From Rhopalosiphum padi (Eukaryota; Arthropoda; Insecta; Hemiptera; Aphididae): a stretch of 64,000 bases of DNA. Both the position numbers and the translations under genes were made by a program. Shown here in pieces: positions 17,123-28,932 of this stretch. The number at the start of each line of letters is the position of its first letter. Within the stretch, counting starts at the first letter, position 1. The DNA lies in the NCBI RefSeq assembly GCF_020882245.1, contig NC_083598.1, positions 82,899,714-82,963,713 of the forward strand. The letters are read 5' to 3'. The notes beneath the pieces are model-generated. The model was not told where the DNA came from, ran no database searches, and saw nothing but the letters and a program-made list of their open reading frames with translations.

Positions 17123-18880
17123 TTATTTGCTTTTTGGTATTTTACGATCTCTATTCCGATTTTTAACATTTGTAACATCATAAAAATCACTTCCAACCTT
17201 TTTCCTTTTATTTCTTAACATTAAACTTCGTTTTTGTTTGCTAGTTAGACTACTCATATAAGCCTCGTGTGCTTCTTGCAATTTTTCTTGTTTTTCTTTC
17301 TTTCTTTCTTCTTCTTCATCACTATCAGTTGAAGTAGCATTTTCATCTTCTTCGGCAGGTAAAGGAGTATTAACTGTTTCATCGTCAGAATCATTTTCTA
17401 CAGCAACATCCAAGTCAGCTCTCTTTGTTATTGGTTCTTGATCATTAGCTGAAAGAGGTTCTTCGAAACCAGGTGGTGGTTTATAATAAGGAATTTTTCC
17501 TCTTTGCCAGTCATTTAATACCATTCTAGCACATAAGGCTAAGTCCGCATCACCGCCTTTTAACAATTTACCAGTTTTTATACCTAACTGTGATAGAAAA
17601 TCGTCACTATCTTCCCAACTTTCTATTCCATAAGTTTTAGATAGATGCTCAGCTTTTACTCGGTCCATTAATGATGGTATATATTGTTCAGGATCTGGCA
17701 CAAGCTCAACTCTTACTACACCCTTTAATACTTTTTCCGTATCTGTTTCTGTATTAGCGGCATCATATACTACTCCTGGACAATCAATGAGAAAAATTCT
17801 TTTCATCAATGTAATGTACTGCCATACTTTAGTTTCGCCAGCAATAGGAGCTACTTTACAAACTTTTTTAGATCGTAAGGCATTAATAACTGAACTCTTA
17901 CCAACATTAGGATATCCAATGAAACCAACACTAATTTGTTTACGTTCAGAATGTAATTTAGTGAACTGTCGCATTAAATTAATCACAGCACCTTTTCCAA
18001 AAGGATGAGTTAGTGAAGCATGAAATGCTACAGTTGGATATTCAGAACTAAGAATAGCAACCCATCTCTGAGTAACCCAAACAGGTACAAGATCAACTTT
18101 GTTTAATACAAATAATAAATGCTTATGAGGTTTTTCTTTTTTTAAAAAATTTTCAATATGAGGGCAACGTGTTCCAGTAGGATCCCTTACGTCCAAAACC
18201 ATTATAACAACATCTGATGAGTCAATTACTTTATACAGTTCATTCCAAATCCGTCTACTTTGACCAGCAGCCATTATCCAATCGCGAGGAGCAGTTCTTT
18301 CCCCTGTATCCTCTCTTTCCAAGTCCAAATCTTTGTCATCTGAATATGATTCATTGATAGAGTTCACAGTTTCTGATAATTGCTGTTCATCCCTTACATA
18401 TAAATTAGGACGCTTTCTGGTTTTTTTGGAACCAAAAACACTTTCAAAACTTTCAGTTTCAAGAATATGTACGCGTTCATGTTTTTTTTTTTCGTTTAAA
18501 AGGGTAATTGGCAATCCAGTAGGTTTCATAATTATATCATATGGGTTTTTAACTGCTTTACCTAATTCTTCTTGAAATTTTTGTAAAGCATTTTGCCCAA
18601 TGACTCTAGTATTATCAAACCATTTACGATTAGGTTCTACACGAGCCTGAGCACCACATGGTAACCAACCTTGAAATGGTGCTGCGTGAATGATTTTACC
18701 TTTCCTATCACGTTTAGCTTTGAAATTTCTATACATTTGCAATCTTCGTATAGTAGCTTTTGTTCTCACCTTTGCTACACCTTTAAGATTTTCTGTTTTA
18801 CGCTCAGGATTCATACTATGGGCTGACCTATTGAACCCTTGAGTTCTAGGCGCCTTAGAGGCGGAACTTGTTTTAGGCAT
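17123..18880 (-). CDS. GNL2: Nucleolar GTP-binding protein 2 (NOG2)
   Basis: A single 585-residue coding exon on the minus strand. It is a circularly permuted YlqF/YawG GTPase: G4 NKVD at 260-263 and the ASL G5-like motif at 288-290 come before G1 GYPNVGKSS (322-330), G2 GET (348-350) and G3 DCPGV (366-370). The basic N-terminal NGP1NT domain (to about residue 165, with [15 protein letters not shown]) and the acidic then lysine-rich C-terminal tail are typical of NOG2. NOG2 binds late nucleolar pre-60S particles and must leave before export. A CAG/TAG-type 3' splice site just upstream of the ATG (minus-strand ACATAG|GTAAAAATG) suggests an intron in the 5' UTR. A possible 5' exon donor (GATT|GTAAGT on the minus strand) lies near 20250. 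Confidence 0.95.
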   Translation of the reverse strand: MPKTSSASKAPRTQGFNRSAHSMNPERKTENLKGVAKVRTKATIRRLQMYRNFKAKRDRKGKIIHAAPFQGWLPCGAQARVEPNRKWFDNTRVIGQNALQKFQEELGKAVKNPYDIIMKPTGLPITLLNEKKKHERVHILETESFESVFGSKKTRKRPNLYVRDEQQLSETVNSINESYSDDKDLDLEREDTGERTAPRDWIMAAGQSRRIWNELYKVIDSSDVVIMVLDVRDPTGTRCPHIENFLKKEKPHKHLLFVLNKVDLVPVWVTQRWVAILSSEYPTVAFHASLTHPFGKGAVINLMRQFTKLHSERKQISVGFIGYPNVGKSSVINALRSKKVCKVAPIAGETKVWQYITLMKRIFLIDCPGVVYDAANTETDTEKVLKGVVRVELVPDPEQYIPSLMDRVKAEHLSKTYGIESWEDSDDFLSQLGIKTGKLLKGGDADLALCARMVLNDWQRGKIPYYKPPPGFEEPLSANDQEPITKRADLDVAVENDSDDETVNTPLPAEEDENATSTDSDEEEERKKEKQEKLQEAHEAYMSSLTSKQKRSLMLRNKRKKVGSDFYDVTNVKNRNRDRKIPKSK

Positions 18881-20802
18881 TTTTACCTATGTAAAAAAAA
18901 AAATTACACTGAATTAGAATTCATAAATAAAATTGACAAAAAGTATATGCAATATTATATTTTGCATGACATTTAAAAATGCATTGAGTTACCAAATATT
19001 AGTTTAGTATAATGGTCATCACTCATCATTCACGAGTAAATTTTTGTGAAACTAACACTATTAACTATTTTATAGGTCACTTTGCTAAGCTTCACAGCCA
19101 GTAATCGGGTAAAAGCATAGGCGATTTAGGGGGGGGGGGCTTACCCCCTCAGAATTATTTGTATTATTTTGGCTTATTTCGTTTTGGTAAATATAAATTG
19201 TGCTTATTATATTGAACTTGTGGCGAATGACAATATTAAAATAATCACTCTTGAGATATTTCAAATAATATATTAAATATATATTCAAAAACTAATAGAC
19301 GTTTGGAAACAAATAAATGTCTTATTTTCATTTAGTGGAGTGTTTTTTATTATTATTATTAATTGTTTTTGCAGCCCCCTCCCCCCCAATATATTAGATC
19401 ACCCTACGCCTATGGGTAAAAGAAAATAGTAGACTCAACTTTATAGGCAGGAATTACAAGGAGTTAAAGACTATAAAAAAAAATGAAAGAAATCCAAAAA
19501 TCCAAAGATAAATGAATCATTAGTTGTTTGATTACCAATAAGTGTAATATAACATAACTGAGTTACAAACCAAAAACCGTTAGAATTAATAGGTTTAAAA
19601 CAATACCTAGTTTATTTACAAAGGATTACTCAAATCCTAATTCAAAAATTAGAACGAAGGAATGTTGAAGTCTTAGGATATGTTTAACTAAACCAATAAA
19701 TTATAATTTAGTTTCACCATCAAAACCATTAAATAATAGATTACAAAAAAAAAAATAACGCTAAAAGACACACTTAATTAATACACAAATTCAACAAGAT
19801 GTTATCTATATTAACTATAGTCTGTCAAATAGAACATTAAATTGTAAATGTAATACTATACATGTCTACATGTACACCAATGATTCTCAAGGGAAAAGAA
19901 TAGTTATCTAAAATACTTTTTAGAACAGGAATAAATATAAAAAAGGTCATTATAAAATATCTTTCAGCTGAGGAATAGTCAAATTTGAACGTAATATTTC
20001 ACAAATCTAGTGAAGTAAATTACTTATTTATAATATTTAATTGTATTAGGTATTGACTTTTTAAAATTATAACTTACTTTTTTTTATACTTCTTTATTTT
20101 CTTGTAATCCTCTTACTAGTCAATTACTAATAAATGTTGATAACTATTAACTAATAACTACGCATAAACTCTAACCATCGCAATTTAGTTTTAAGTAAGT
20201 AACAAGTTAATAATCATAAGCACGAGGCACGACCTGTAATCATGATACTTACAATCATTGTATTGTGATAAGTTATCATTTATCTTTTACGTTACTTTAG
20301 TCACAGTGTTGCCTTCCTATATTTTAATTTTTAATTTTTTTGTTTTTTATGGAATAAATTATTAAAGACATATTAAAATTTGAATAAAATATGTTCTTAG
20401 TCACTAAAATTTAAGTACCGTATAAGTTACAATTGAATAAAGAACCTTATACTTTAATTAGACAGCCTACAAATCTGCATGGGGTTAAATTTGGATTTCA
20501 TTGATAATAAGAATACATAATAGATAAAATTATAAGTGGATATAGCATTTTTATTTTTAACTATTGTTATTGGATGACGGATGTTTGGATATTGATAAAA
20601 TCTAAATCTAAATTTTAAATCCTGAAGTAATAACTAATAATTAAAAAGTACAAATTATTAATTATTTGAACAAAATTCATTAGTTAATACTTTTTATAGT
20701 TAACATGAAAGTGATATTAAAATTACAAACCAATATTTATAATTGTTAAATTGAAGTTTGCTTTTATAATATACCATTAAAATTATAATATTTACATTTA
20801 AA
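18881..20802. other. Divergent intergenic region with hAT MITE
   Basis: It lies between GNL2 (minus) and the zinc-finger/SWIM gene (plus). It holds the upstream regions of both, a probable GNL2 5'-UTR intron, and one intact hAT-type MITE (19116-19414). No additional coding region is supported. Confidence 0.5.
19108..19422. mobile_element. hAT-type MITE with exact 8-bp target duplication
   Basis: A 299-bp element (19116-19414) starting CATAGGCG and ending CGCCTATG, flanked on both sides by GGTAAAAG (19108-19115 and 19415-19422). The 8-bp duplication and the CATAGGCGTAG-like terminus followed by a G-run are characteristic of the hAT superfamily. The interior has a G-run near the left, a C-run near the right and AT-rich non-coding filler. 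Confidence 0.88.
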
Positions 20803-23800
20803 ATGTCTAAAGACAAATTTGATATAAATTATTCTTGCGTTTGTGATCACTCTTACAGCCAAAAACGTCAAGTACGCAGACATGTTAACCTTTGTGAATA
20901 TGCCCAAAACCCTACCAAAAAAAATTTACAAATTTCAAAATGTGAAATTTATTCTGTAAAAGATAATTTAAACGCTAATAAGGTTCAGTCAACAGAACGA
21001 TTCAAATGTGGATGTGAAAAGCGTTTTTTGTCTAAAGGTGGTTATTATAGACACATAAAAACATGTATACTACGTCCTGAACAACAGGTTGTAACTGGCA
21101 AAACTAAATGTAACGAACCTGGATGCTTATTAACGTTCAAGTACATACGAGACTTTCGACAACATTTAAATGAGAAGCACCAAATCAAATTTGATGTTGA
21201 GGACAAACAATTTGATAATTATGCTGGTAAATTATATGGAATATTTCAGTTTTATTTTTTTCTTGAAAACTTAATTATATTATTATTTAATAGTTAAAAT
21301 ATTTAATATTTTTCCATTAAAAATCATAGATATAAATATATAATACTATAAAAAATACAGTATCCGTTAATAAATCTTCTAATATAACATAATATACTTA
21401 AATTATAGATATTTGATGTCATTAACTATCTTTGTTCACAGTTTTTTAGCAATACTATTAAAAATATAATTTTTTTAATTTAAATCTAATGTTTAAGTTT
21501 AGTACATTGATTAAACTGTATTTATATTACATAATATAATAATAAAAATTTAAAATCTATAATGAGCATTAATTAGAACAAGATACTGTTTGTAATATGC
21601 AAAATGCCAGGTCCCGGCACAAGCCCATTTGATAGTGCATTAAAATATACGTTCAAAGTGAGTATGGTTAGATCGAGATATTGGTTACAACATGTAAAAT
21701 AAAACAAAGTATAAAAACAACAGATTACTACTAGGTCCTTATCTTTTGGCCAAGATTGGCGACATGAAACATTTTTTTATATACAAACTATAAAAATGCT
21801 GATGATGAAAGGAAAGTGAAGTTTTTATTGGAAAATGTTGATTAACATATAATAGATATTCCATAAAGCAAAGTTTGATTAAATATTATTTTAAGAAATT
21901 AAACTCAAGTGTAGGAGAATGTTGAATTATGTTTATTTAATTTTATGTATGTATTTATATACTATTAAATCTAATTATTAAATTAAAAATGTATCTATCT
22001 TTATTCTTTAATAATAATAAATAATAGATATATTTATTTAAATACAGTATTTTGGGGATTTATCTCAATTATAAGTTAAATAAAATTGTCTATTTTATTC
22101 TTGTATTTCGTGCTTCTCTAATTAGTAGTAATAAATGCTCGTTCTAATTGTATTTGCTACCGATCATAACAAGAAAAACTCGCTGGCAAGTGATACTCAT
22201 TATTATATGCATTTGCAATTTTTTTTTTACTTTTTCAATATATTGCTAAGTATGTTTTAAATGTGTGTCGTGTAAGTACGAACTAATATCTATAAGTTTT
22301 AAGTGCAATTTTTTGATTTTTTTTGCAATTTTATTGAATTTACTCATTTATACAACTATTTTAGTTATATAGTTAACACTCAACCGTCGTAACATCTATG
22401 TTATTTTATAAAATAAAACATAATTTCAAGTTGGTAGGTTACTAGTAGGTAAAACAACACAAAAATAATTTGTGAAATATGATTAGGTATTTGATAATCA
22501 TGCATTATATTGTTATAATTTGTACTTCAGGCACTTTGAATAGAATATTGATTATTTATATTTATATTTTTAGTAGAATTTAATATTGTAACAGTAAATT
22601 TAAAACATTTATAACAAAACGCTATTAGTGCAATTTTTGGTATTTTTTAGTGTAATACTGCAATCAATTTTTCTAGTTTTTTAATATTACAACATCCGTG
22701 CTCTACTCATTATAAATGATTTCTATTGTATATACTTATAACAAATTTTTTCATTCATCTATGATCTTTTGTATTGATTTGCTTGAATTGTTACTGGTCT
22801 GTTGCATCACATTTAATTTGTTAAAATCAAATTGGAGAAAACAATATTTAGTTATAAATTAAATTACATTTTAATATTAAATTATAATTATTACTAATTT
22901 AATTCTGTTATTTTCAGACTTTTTAAATTGGAAAGTAAAGTATGAATCAGAAACTCGCAGTTGCTTTTATCATCGTAAAAATTTGTCACGCAGTGGACGT
23001 AGAGTAGAATATTGGTACTGCAACCGTTCAGGTAGTTACCAGAGTGCATTACAAAGTCGTAGGCGAAAGTTAAAATCTCAAGGAATTCTTAAAATAAATA
23101 ATAATTGTACATCTTCAATAACATTAACTATAAATAAAATTGATGATACTGTTCAAGCTGTTATTTACCATACACATTATGGACATGAAGCTGATCTTGC
23201 ACATTTACGAATTTCTAAAAGTGTTAAACTAGAAATTGCTTCCAAATTATTACAAGGTGTTAAAATCGAAGATATATTGTCGTCATATAAAGAAGATGGA
23301 ACATCTAAACAAACAGAACGAAAACATTTAATAAAACGAAGAGATATATTAAACATTTCAAAAAAATATAATAATATTATATTATCAAATGTGCAACCAT
23401 CAAAAACGAAAAATAAACTTGATCAAGAAACAATTAAACCTCTCATTTTAGACTCTAAACCAAATACAATTGAGATTAACAAAAGACATTTTATTGCGTC
23501 ACAACTTTCATTATCTCTTGTAAGCCAAATTCATGAAAAAGCTTGGAGGATTTCTATGGAAAATAGTTTAGTTTCAACACCTTCAAATAATCATAACCAA
23601 GATATTTATGACGTCACTAAAAATGATGTACTATTATGTTCTAGTGATGATTGTAAAACTCATTGCAACTATTGTAACATTTGTTACCATGCCTACTCAT
23701 GTAAATGCTCAGACTATATCTCAAAAAAAATTATTTGCGAACATGTTCACTTAATTGTACTTTTTCAAGCAAAGTCACAGACTATTCAGTACAAAAAACA

Positions 23801-24173
23801 AATAGAAAGATCTTTTTATGGTAATGAAGATCATACAAAATATACACAACGTTACATAGAACCTCCTAATCCACAACCTATTAAAAATGTTCAATTAGGA
23901 AATCAGTCAAAAATAAATAACATATTATATAAACAAAATATGAAAGCAGAAAACCTTAAAAAGGTAAAACTAAGATTGAAAAAAATGATGACAGACACAT
24001 TAGCAAAAATTGATGCATGTAATAATAGTGATTTATTAGAAAAACTGGAGAAACAAATTACTAATATAACACGTAATTTAGACACAGATATATTAGAAAA
24101 TACTACTAAGAAAAGAAGCGAAGTACAAACAATGTTACCAGAAAAAAATATTGAAGTTTATTATGTCTTTTGA
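20803..24173 (+). CDS. C2H2 + FLYWCH/GCM-like + SWIM zinc-finger protein (transposase-derived?)
   Basis: Two exons (20803-21226 and 22918-24173, phase 1 join) encode 559 residues. Three N-terminal fingers have ligands C12/C14/H27/C31 and C69/C71/H84/C88 (CC-H-C types) and C103/C108/H121/H126 (C2H2). Exon 2 begins with a FLYWCH/WRKY-GCM1-like zinc domain: W174-Y-C176, C205, H226-x-H228. A SWIM finger follows (C403-x-C405-x9-C415-x-H417), then a lysine-rich helical tail. FLYWCH plus SWIM is the architecture of Mutator-like (MULE) transposases. Here only about 170 residues lie between the two, too few for the DDE catalytic core. I infer a domesticated, catalytically dead derivative, possibly DNA-binding. 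The intact ORF and intron argue against a recent pseudogene. No symbol is assigned. Confidence 0.8.
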
Positions 24174-24456
24174 ACTGTCCTTAAGTTATTTATAATTAAT
24201 TATTGCAACAATAAGACTTTTTCATTATGTAAATACAAAAAATTTAGTATTATTTTAAATTTTATAAAATCACAATGTATAAACCCATATTTATGTCGCT
24301 TGAATATAGTTATTGTATAAGAAATAAAGGTTTCTTTTTTTTTTACATAATATATACAAGCTAATGAACTCTTATATTTAAATCAATTTATTACATAAGA
24401 ATAATTGTAAAAACATACTTCTTATTTATTAACAGAAAAATACATGAGTTTATTGT
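24174..24456. other. Short convergent 3' region
   Basis: 283 bp between the stop codons of the zinc-finger/SWIM gene and SNRPG. AAATAAAGG near 24321 is a plausible polyadenylation signal for the plus-strand gene, followed by a T-run. Confidence 0.5.
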
Positions 24457-25008
24457 TTAATGTTGATCAATCCGATCCAATGCTTCGATAGTTAAAACAC
24501 TATCCCCTCTTATAACCTGTAAATAATTAGCTTATTTAAATATACATTATATTTATTTAATTTGTATTACAAGATAATAAAAACATACCACCATTCCAAT
24601 ACTATTCACAACTCCATCCTTAATTTTTTCTACAGTTTCATCTAATACAAGATTCATAAATGGGTCAAAACCACGTAGTACACCTGCTACCTGTCTATTG
24701 GCATTTAATTTTACTGTAATGAAAATTAATTATATTATTAAAATATGTTTAATATTAATACAAAATTTGGTTATAATAGAATATTCATACATTGTAATTT
24801 CTTGTCCAGATATCTGAAAAAAAAATATGTTTTAACATTTAATAATTATGTAATACGTAAATCAATTTATGACTTAAAATATATTTATTAAACATAATAA
24901 TAAGTTATGATTAAGTGTATAAGATAGTACATGCTGTGAATAATATTTAAAGAAGTAGATGACTTCAGCGATTTACCTTTTCAACTCTGGAGGATGTGCT
25001 TTACTCAT
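24457..25008 (-). CDS. SNRPG: Small nuclear ribonucleoprotein Sm-G
   Basis: Four small exons on the minus strand, each below the size of a reliable long ORF: 24977-25008, 24791-24813 (23 bp), 24589-24713 and 24457-24516. They encode 79 residues starting [10 protein letters not shown]. The Sm1 motif holds [14 protein letters not shown] and the Sm2 motif holds IGMVVIRGDSV, which is the Sm-G version. Sm-G is one of seven proteins in the ring around U1, U2, U4 and U5 (and U11, U12 and U4atac) snRNAs. Human Sm-G has 76 residues, so the length fits; the extra residues are the RIDQH tail. All junctions are GT-AG and phases join (phase 2, 0, 0 bases carried as expected). Confidence 0.95.
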
Positions 25009-26176
25009 GATGGAAGTTGGTGATAATTTTCAATAAAATTAAATAATAATTGACTAGTTGGTTTTCGGCGAAGATCGATGGGTCAAAAGTGCCTATTTTA
25101 TTAATTCGACCGGCATTCGGCGTGAAAAATGTTTATAGTTTTATACATAATAGTGTTTACACTGTTTACAGCACTTTAACGTCTTGCTTACGATTGGTCA
25201 CAATATTCTTGTGCACTAATGTACCATTTGTTTTCGGTCGGTATGAACCATAGAGTAATACACAGTATTGCTTTATCTCAACCATGGAATAAACAAAAAA
25301 ATCAATATTGATAAGATAATTTTTTATTTGGGACCACGATTAAAGATATATCGACGTATTTTTCCATAGACATATAATTATATGTCTATGTATTTTACAC
25401 TGTAATTTAGGAACACTTGCAATGTGATATAGATTCAAAGGTGTTAATTAAAAAAAACAAAAATGTTACTCTTATTTATTTTTGACATGTCTAAATGACG
25501 TAAAACAAATTCAGTGAACGTTTAAATGTCACTTTCAATTTTACTGTCGTACTGAAAACGCATATTATCTCTATAAATTAGTTGGGTCCTCGGTTAAATA
25601 GATGTTTGGATTCTACGTTCTCTGCATCTCTGGGTTACGAAAGTGGTCATTTAGTAGCTTTCTAGCATAAAAATAAGTAATTTTTTAATATATTAAATTG
25701 AAACAGTAATGAGTATGAAATTATCTACCTATTGAATTGAATGTAAGCCCAAAAGAAACTATTATGAAATAATTTAATTATAAAAATATAAATTAGGAAT
25801 TAGAAACAATCATCCTTTAATTAAGTTTTTTTTTTAATATTGTTTAATGTTTAATTTTATGCATTATTTTTATTTTTTTAAATGTTTTTTGATCGAAGTG
25901 GATTGATATTTGATATCCAACTTGGTTTTTTGAAAATAATAATTGATTAAAGATAATAAATATGTTAGAGTTGGCTAAACTGTAATAAAAAACGTGTTAG
26001 GTATGTCATATTCTCAATCACGAGTAAGGTTATGAAGTTATGATAATAATTCTTTCCTTTTTTCGAAACATTAATACGCATATGCGTTTTAAGAGTAAAT
26101 ACCTTTTAAACTTATTAATTTACTAACTTTCATTAATATTTTATTTAGTATAATTTAAATTAATCAATCAGACAAT
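25009..26176. promoter_or_regulatory. Divergent region SNRPG / GTPBP4
   Basis: A 1.17-kb AT-rich interval between two divergent starts, so it carries both promoters. The 26-bp perfect palindrome at 25365-25390 lies in it. No coding ORF is supported; the 67-residue frame near 25050 is not convincing. Confidence 0.45.
25365..25390. repeat. Perfect 26-bp palindrome
   Basis: The half-site CATAGACATATAA reads identically on both strands with no spacer. It lies upstream of SNRPG and GTPBP4. It could be a cruciform-prone site, a dimeric binding site, or the fused ends of a tiny foldback element. Confidence 0.9.
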
Positions 26177-28932
26177 ATGGTTTTATACAACTTCAAAAAG
26201 ATCACGGTTGTACCTACTGCAAAGGTAACATGAAATATTTCATATTATACAGACAAAATATACAATTCAAATTACAGATTTTAAATTGTTTAATCCTATT
26301 TTTTTTATTTCAGGACTTTGTTAACATTATGTTATCAAAAACTCAACGTAAGACTCCAACAGTTGTACACAAACATTATAAAATATCCAGAATACGATCT
26401 TTTTATACACGTAAAGTACGATATACTCAACAGAACTTCAATGAGCGCTTGTCAATGATAATTCAAGAATTTCCCAAATTAGATGTATGAATCCATTATT
26501 TGAAAATATAACAAAGTTTTATGTATTATATTTTACATAATTAATTAATTTGGAATTTCTTATAGAATATTCATCCATTTTATGCTGATTTAATGAATAT
26601 ACTTTACGATAAGGACCATTACAAACTTGCTCTTGGACAACTTAATCAAGCAAGACATCTTATTGACAAGTAATTCTTACATTTTATAATTAACTATGTT
26701 GATATTAATTTTAATGTAAAATGCTGTTTGCAGTGTTGGTAAGGATTATGTTCGTCTCATGAAGTTTGGTGATTCATTATATCGCTGTAAAATGCTAAAG
26801 AAAGCAGCTCTTGGACGGTAAATTATTTTGATCTACTTACAAAATGAAATTTGAAGTAATAATATATTTTGCATATTTTCAAATATTAAAGGATGGCTAC
26901 AATTATGAAAAGACAAGCTCCCAATTTAGTTTATTTAGAACAAGTTCGTCAGCATTTATCACGTTTGCCATCAATTGATCCATACACTAGAACATTAATA
27001 TTATGTGGTTTTCCTAATGTTGGAAAATCCAGTTTTTTAAATAAGGTAAACAATATTATATTTATATTTAAGAGATTTATAATTTAATTTTATCCTATAT
27101 ATTTATAAAGATAACAAGAGCTGATGTAGAAGTCCATTCATACGCATTTACAACAAAAAGTTTGTATGTTGGACATACAGATTACAAATATTTACGTTGG
27201 CAAGTTGTAGACACTCCAGGAGTATTGGATCATCCTTTAGAAGAAAGAAATGTTATTGAAATGCAGGCTGTTACTGCTTTAGCCCATTTAAGAGCTGCTA
27301 TTCTTTATTTCATAGATGTGTCTGAACAATGTGGTCACTCAATTGCAGAACAAGTTAAGCTTTACGAGTCTATTAAACCATTATTTACTAACAAGGTAAG
27401 TCACACATAAATAATTAAAAATTATGATTTTGTTTTTTTATTTTAAATTAATATGTTGTATTATATCTTATATCTATTATATGTTATTTTTATAGCCATT
27501 ATTAGTTGTATGTAACAAAGTCGATGTTACACCTATGGATCAGTTAAGTGAGGCTAACCGTGAAGCATTAAGTATTTTTGAAAAAAATAATGTCCCTTTA
27601 TTGTCAATGTCTGCTGTAACTGATGAAGGTGTTATGGAAGTTAAACAACAGGTAATTTTAATATTATTTATTTTCTTGATATTTTATGTTTATAAATTTG
27701 GTTTTATCATCAGGCATGTGATACTCTCTTGGCTTATCGCATTGAAAACAAAATCCAAGCAAAGAAGGTTGATTCAATTTTGAACCGTTTACATGTAGCA
27801 GTACCTAAAACTCGCGATGAAAAAGTGCGACCTCCTTGTATACCAGGTATATTTATTTTATTTTATTAAATCAATTTTTATTATTTAATAATGTATATAT
27901 TTTCATTAGAAATGGTATTACAAAAACAAAGATTGGCTGAACTTCAAGAATTTAAGAAGAAGCTTGAGAAAAATTTGGAAGATGAGCTTGGTGATGATTA
28001 TATTTTGGACCTTAAAAAGAACTATGATCTACCTGACGATATTAAATATGACATAATACCAGAATTTTGGAATGGCAGAAACATTGCAGATTTTATTCAT
28101 GCAGAATTACTACAGGTAAAATATTTTTATATAATTTGTATATCTATTGTTAATCTAACGTTGAACATTATTATAATTAAAATTTAGAAAGTTGAAGATC
28201 TTGAAAAAGAAGAAGCACTTAGAGAAGAAGCTGGATATTATGCTGTACCTAAAATTGAAATTGATGAAACTTTGCGAGAAATTAAAGAACTGGCTCAAAA
28301 GATTAGAGATCGAAAAATTATTAACCGTAATGAAAGTAGAATATCTCGACAATCTAGTAAACCTACAACACCTAGAACTGCCCCAGCTCGTGCCCGTGGT
28401 CGCAGTGCTACAGACTTCAGAAACCGTATGGAAGATCTTGGTGTGGACATGGAAGGCACCGATGAAGTAATAACTTAATTGTTATAATTTTAAATGTACC
28501 CACACTAAGTTGAATATTTTATTTTTTAGGCTCATTTTACAAAAACTCGTGGTCGTGCTCGTTCATTAACAAGATCTCAATCACGAACAAATGCCAAAAA
28601 ACCACGTTTGGGATCTATGCATCGCTCAGTATCTACATCAAGAAGTCAGAGTAGATTACCAAGAAATCAATCTGGTGTCCGCGATTCTTCGGTATATATT
28701 ATTTATATTAGTTTATATTATGTGCATATAAATAACTATATTTACAAATACTCAAATTATTTATTCAATTTTTCAGATGCAATTGAAACTTAAGAAAGAG
28801 GCACACAAAGCAATTGCGAAGAAAGTTAAGAAACAAGGTCTTAAAGGTGAAGCTGATAGATTTATTGGAACTAAACGACCAAAACACTTGTATGCCGGTA
28901 AAAGAGGCATTGGTAAAACAGAAAGACGTTGA
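26177..28932 (+). CDS. GTPBP4: Nucleolar GTP-binding protein 1 (NOG1)
   Basis: Twelve exons: 26177-26224, 26314-26484, 26566-26669, 26734-26817, 26892-27045, 27111-27395, 27496-27651, 27714-27846, 27910-28115, 28188-28466, 28530-28691 and 28777-28932. All phases join, giving 645 residues (human 634). An N-terminal helical domain precedes an OBG-type GTPase with G1 GFPNVGKSS (175-183), G3 DTPG (221-224) and G4 NKVD (289-292). The C-terminus is long, charged and arginine/serine-rich, with low-complexity runs. NOG1 loads on early nucleolar pre-60S particles and stays until cytoplasmic maturation, its tail probing the nascent tunnel. Introns are mostly 60-110 bp, the most compact gene in the window. 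The start [13 protein letters not shown] matches the family N-terminus. Confidence 0.97.
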
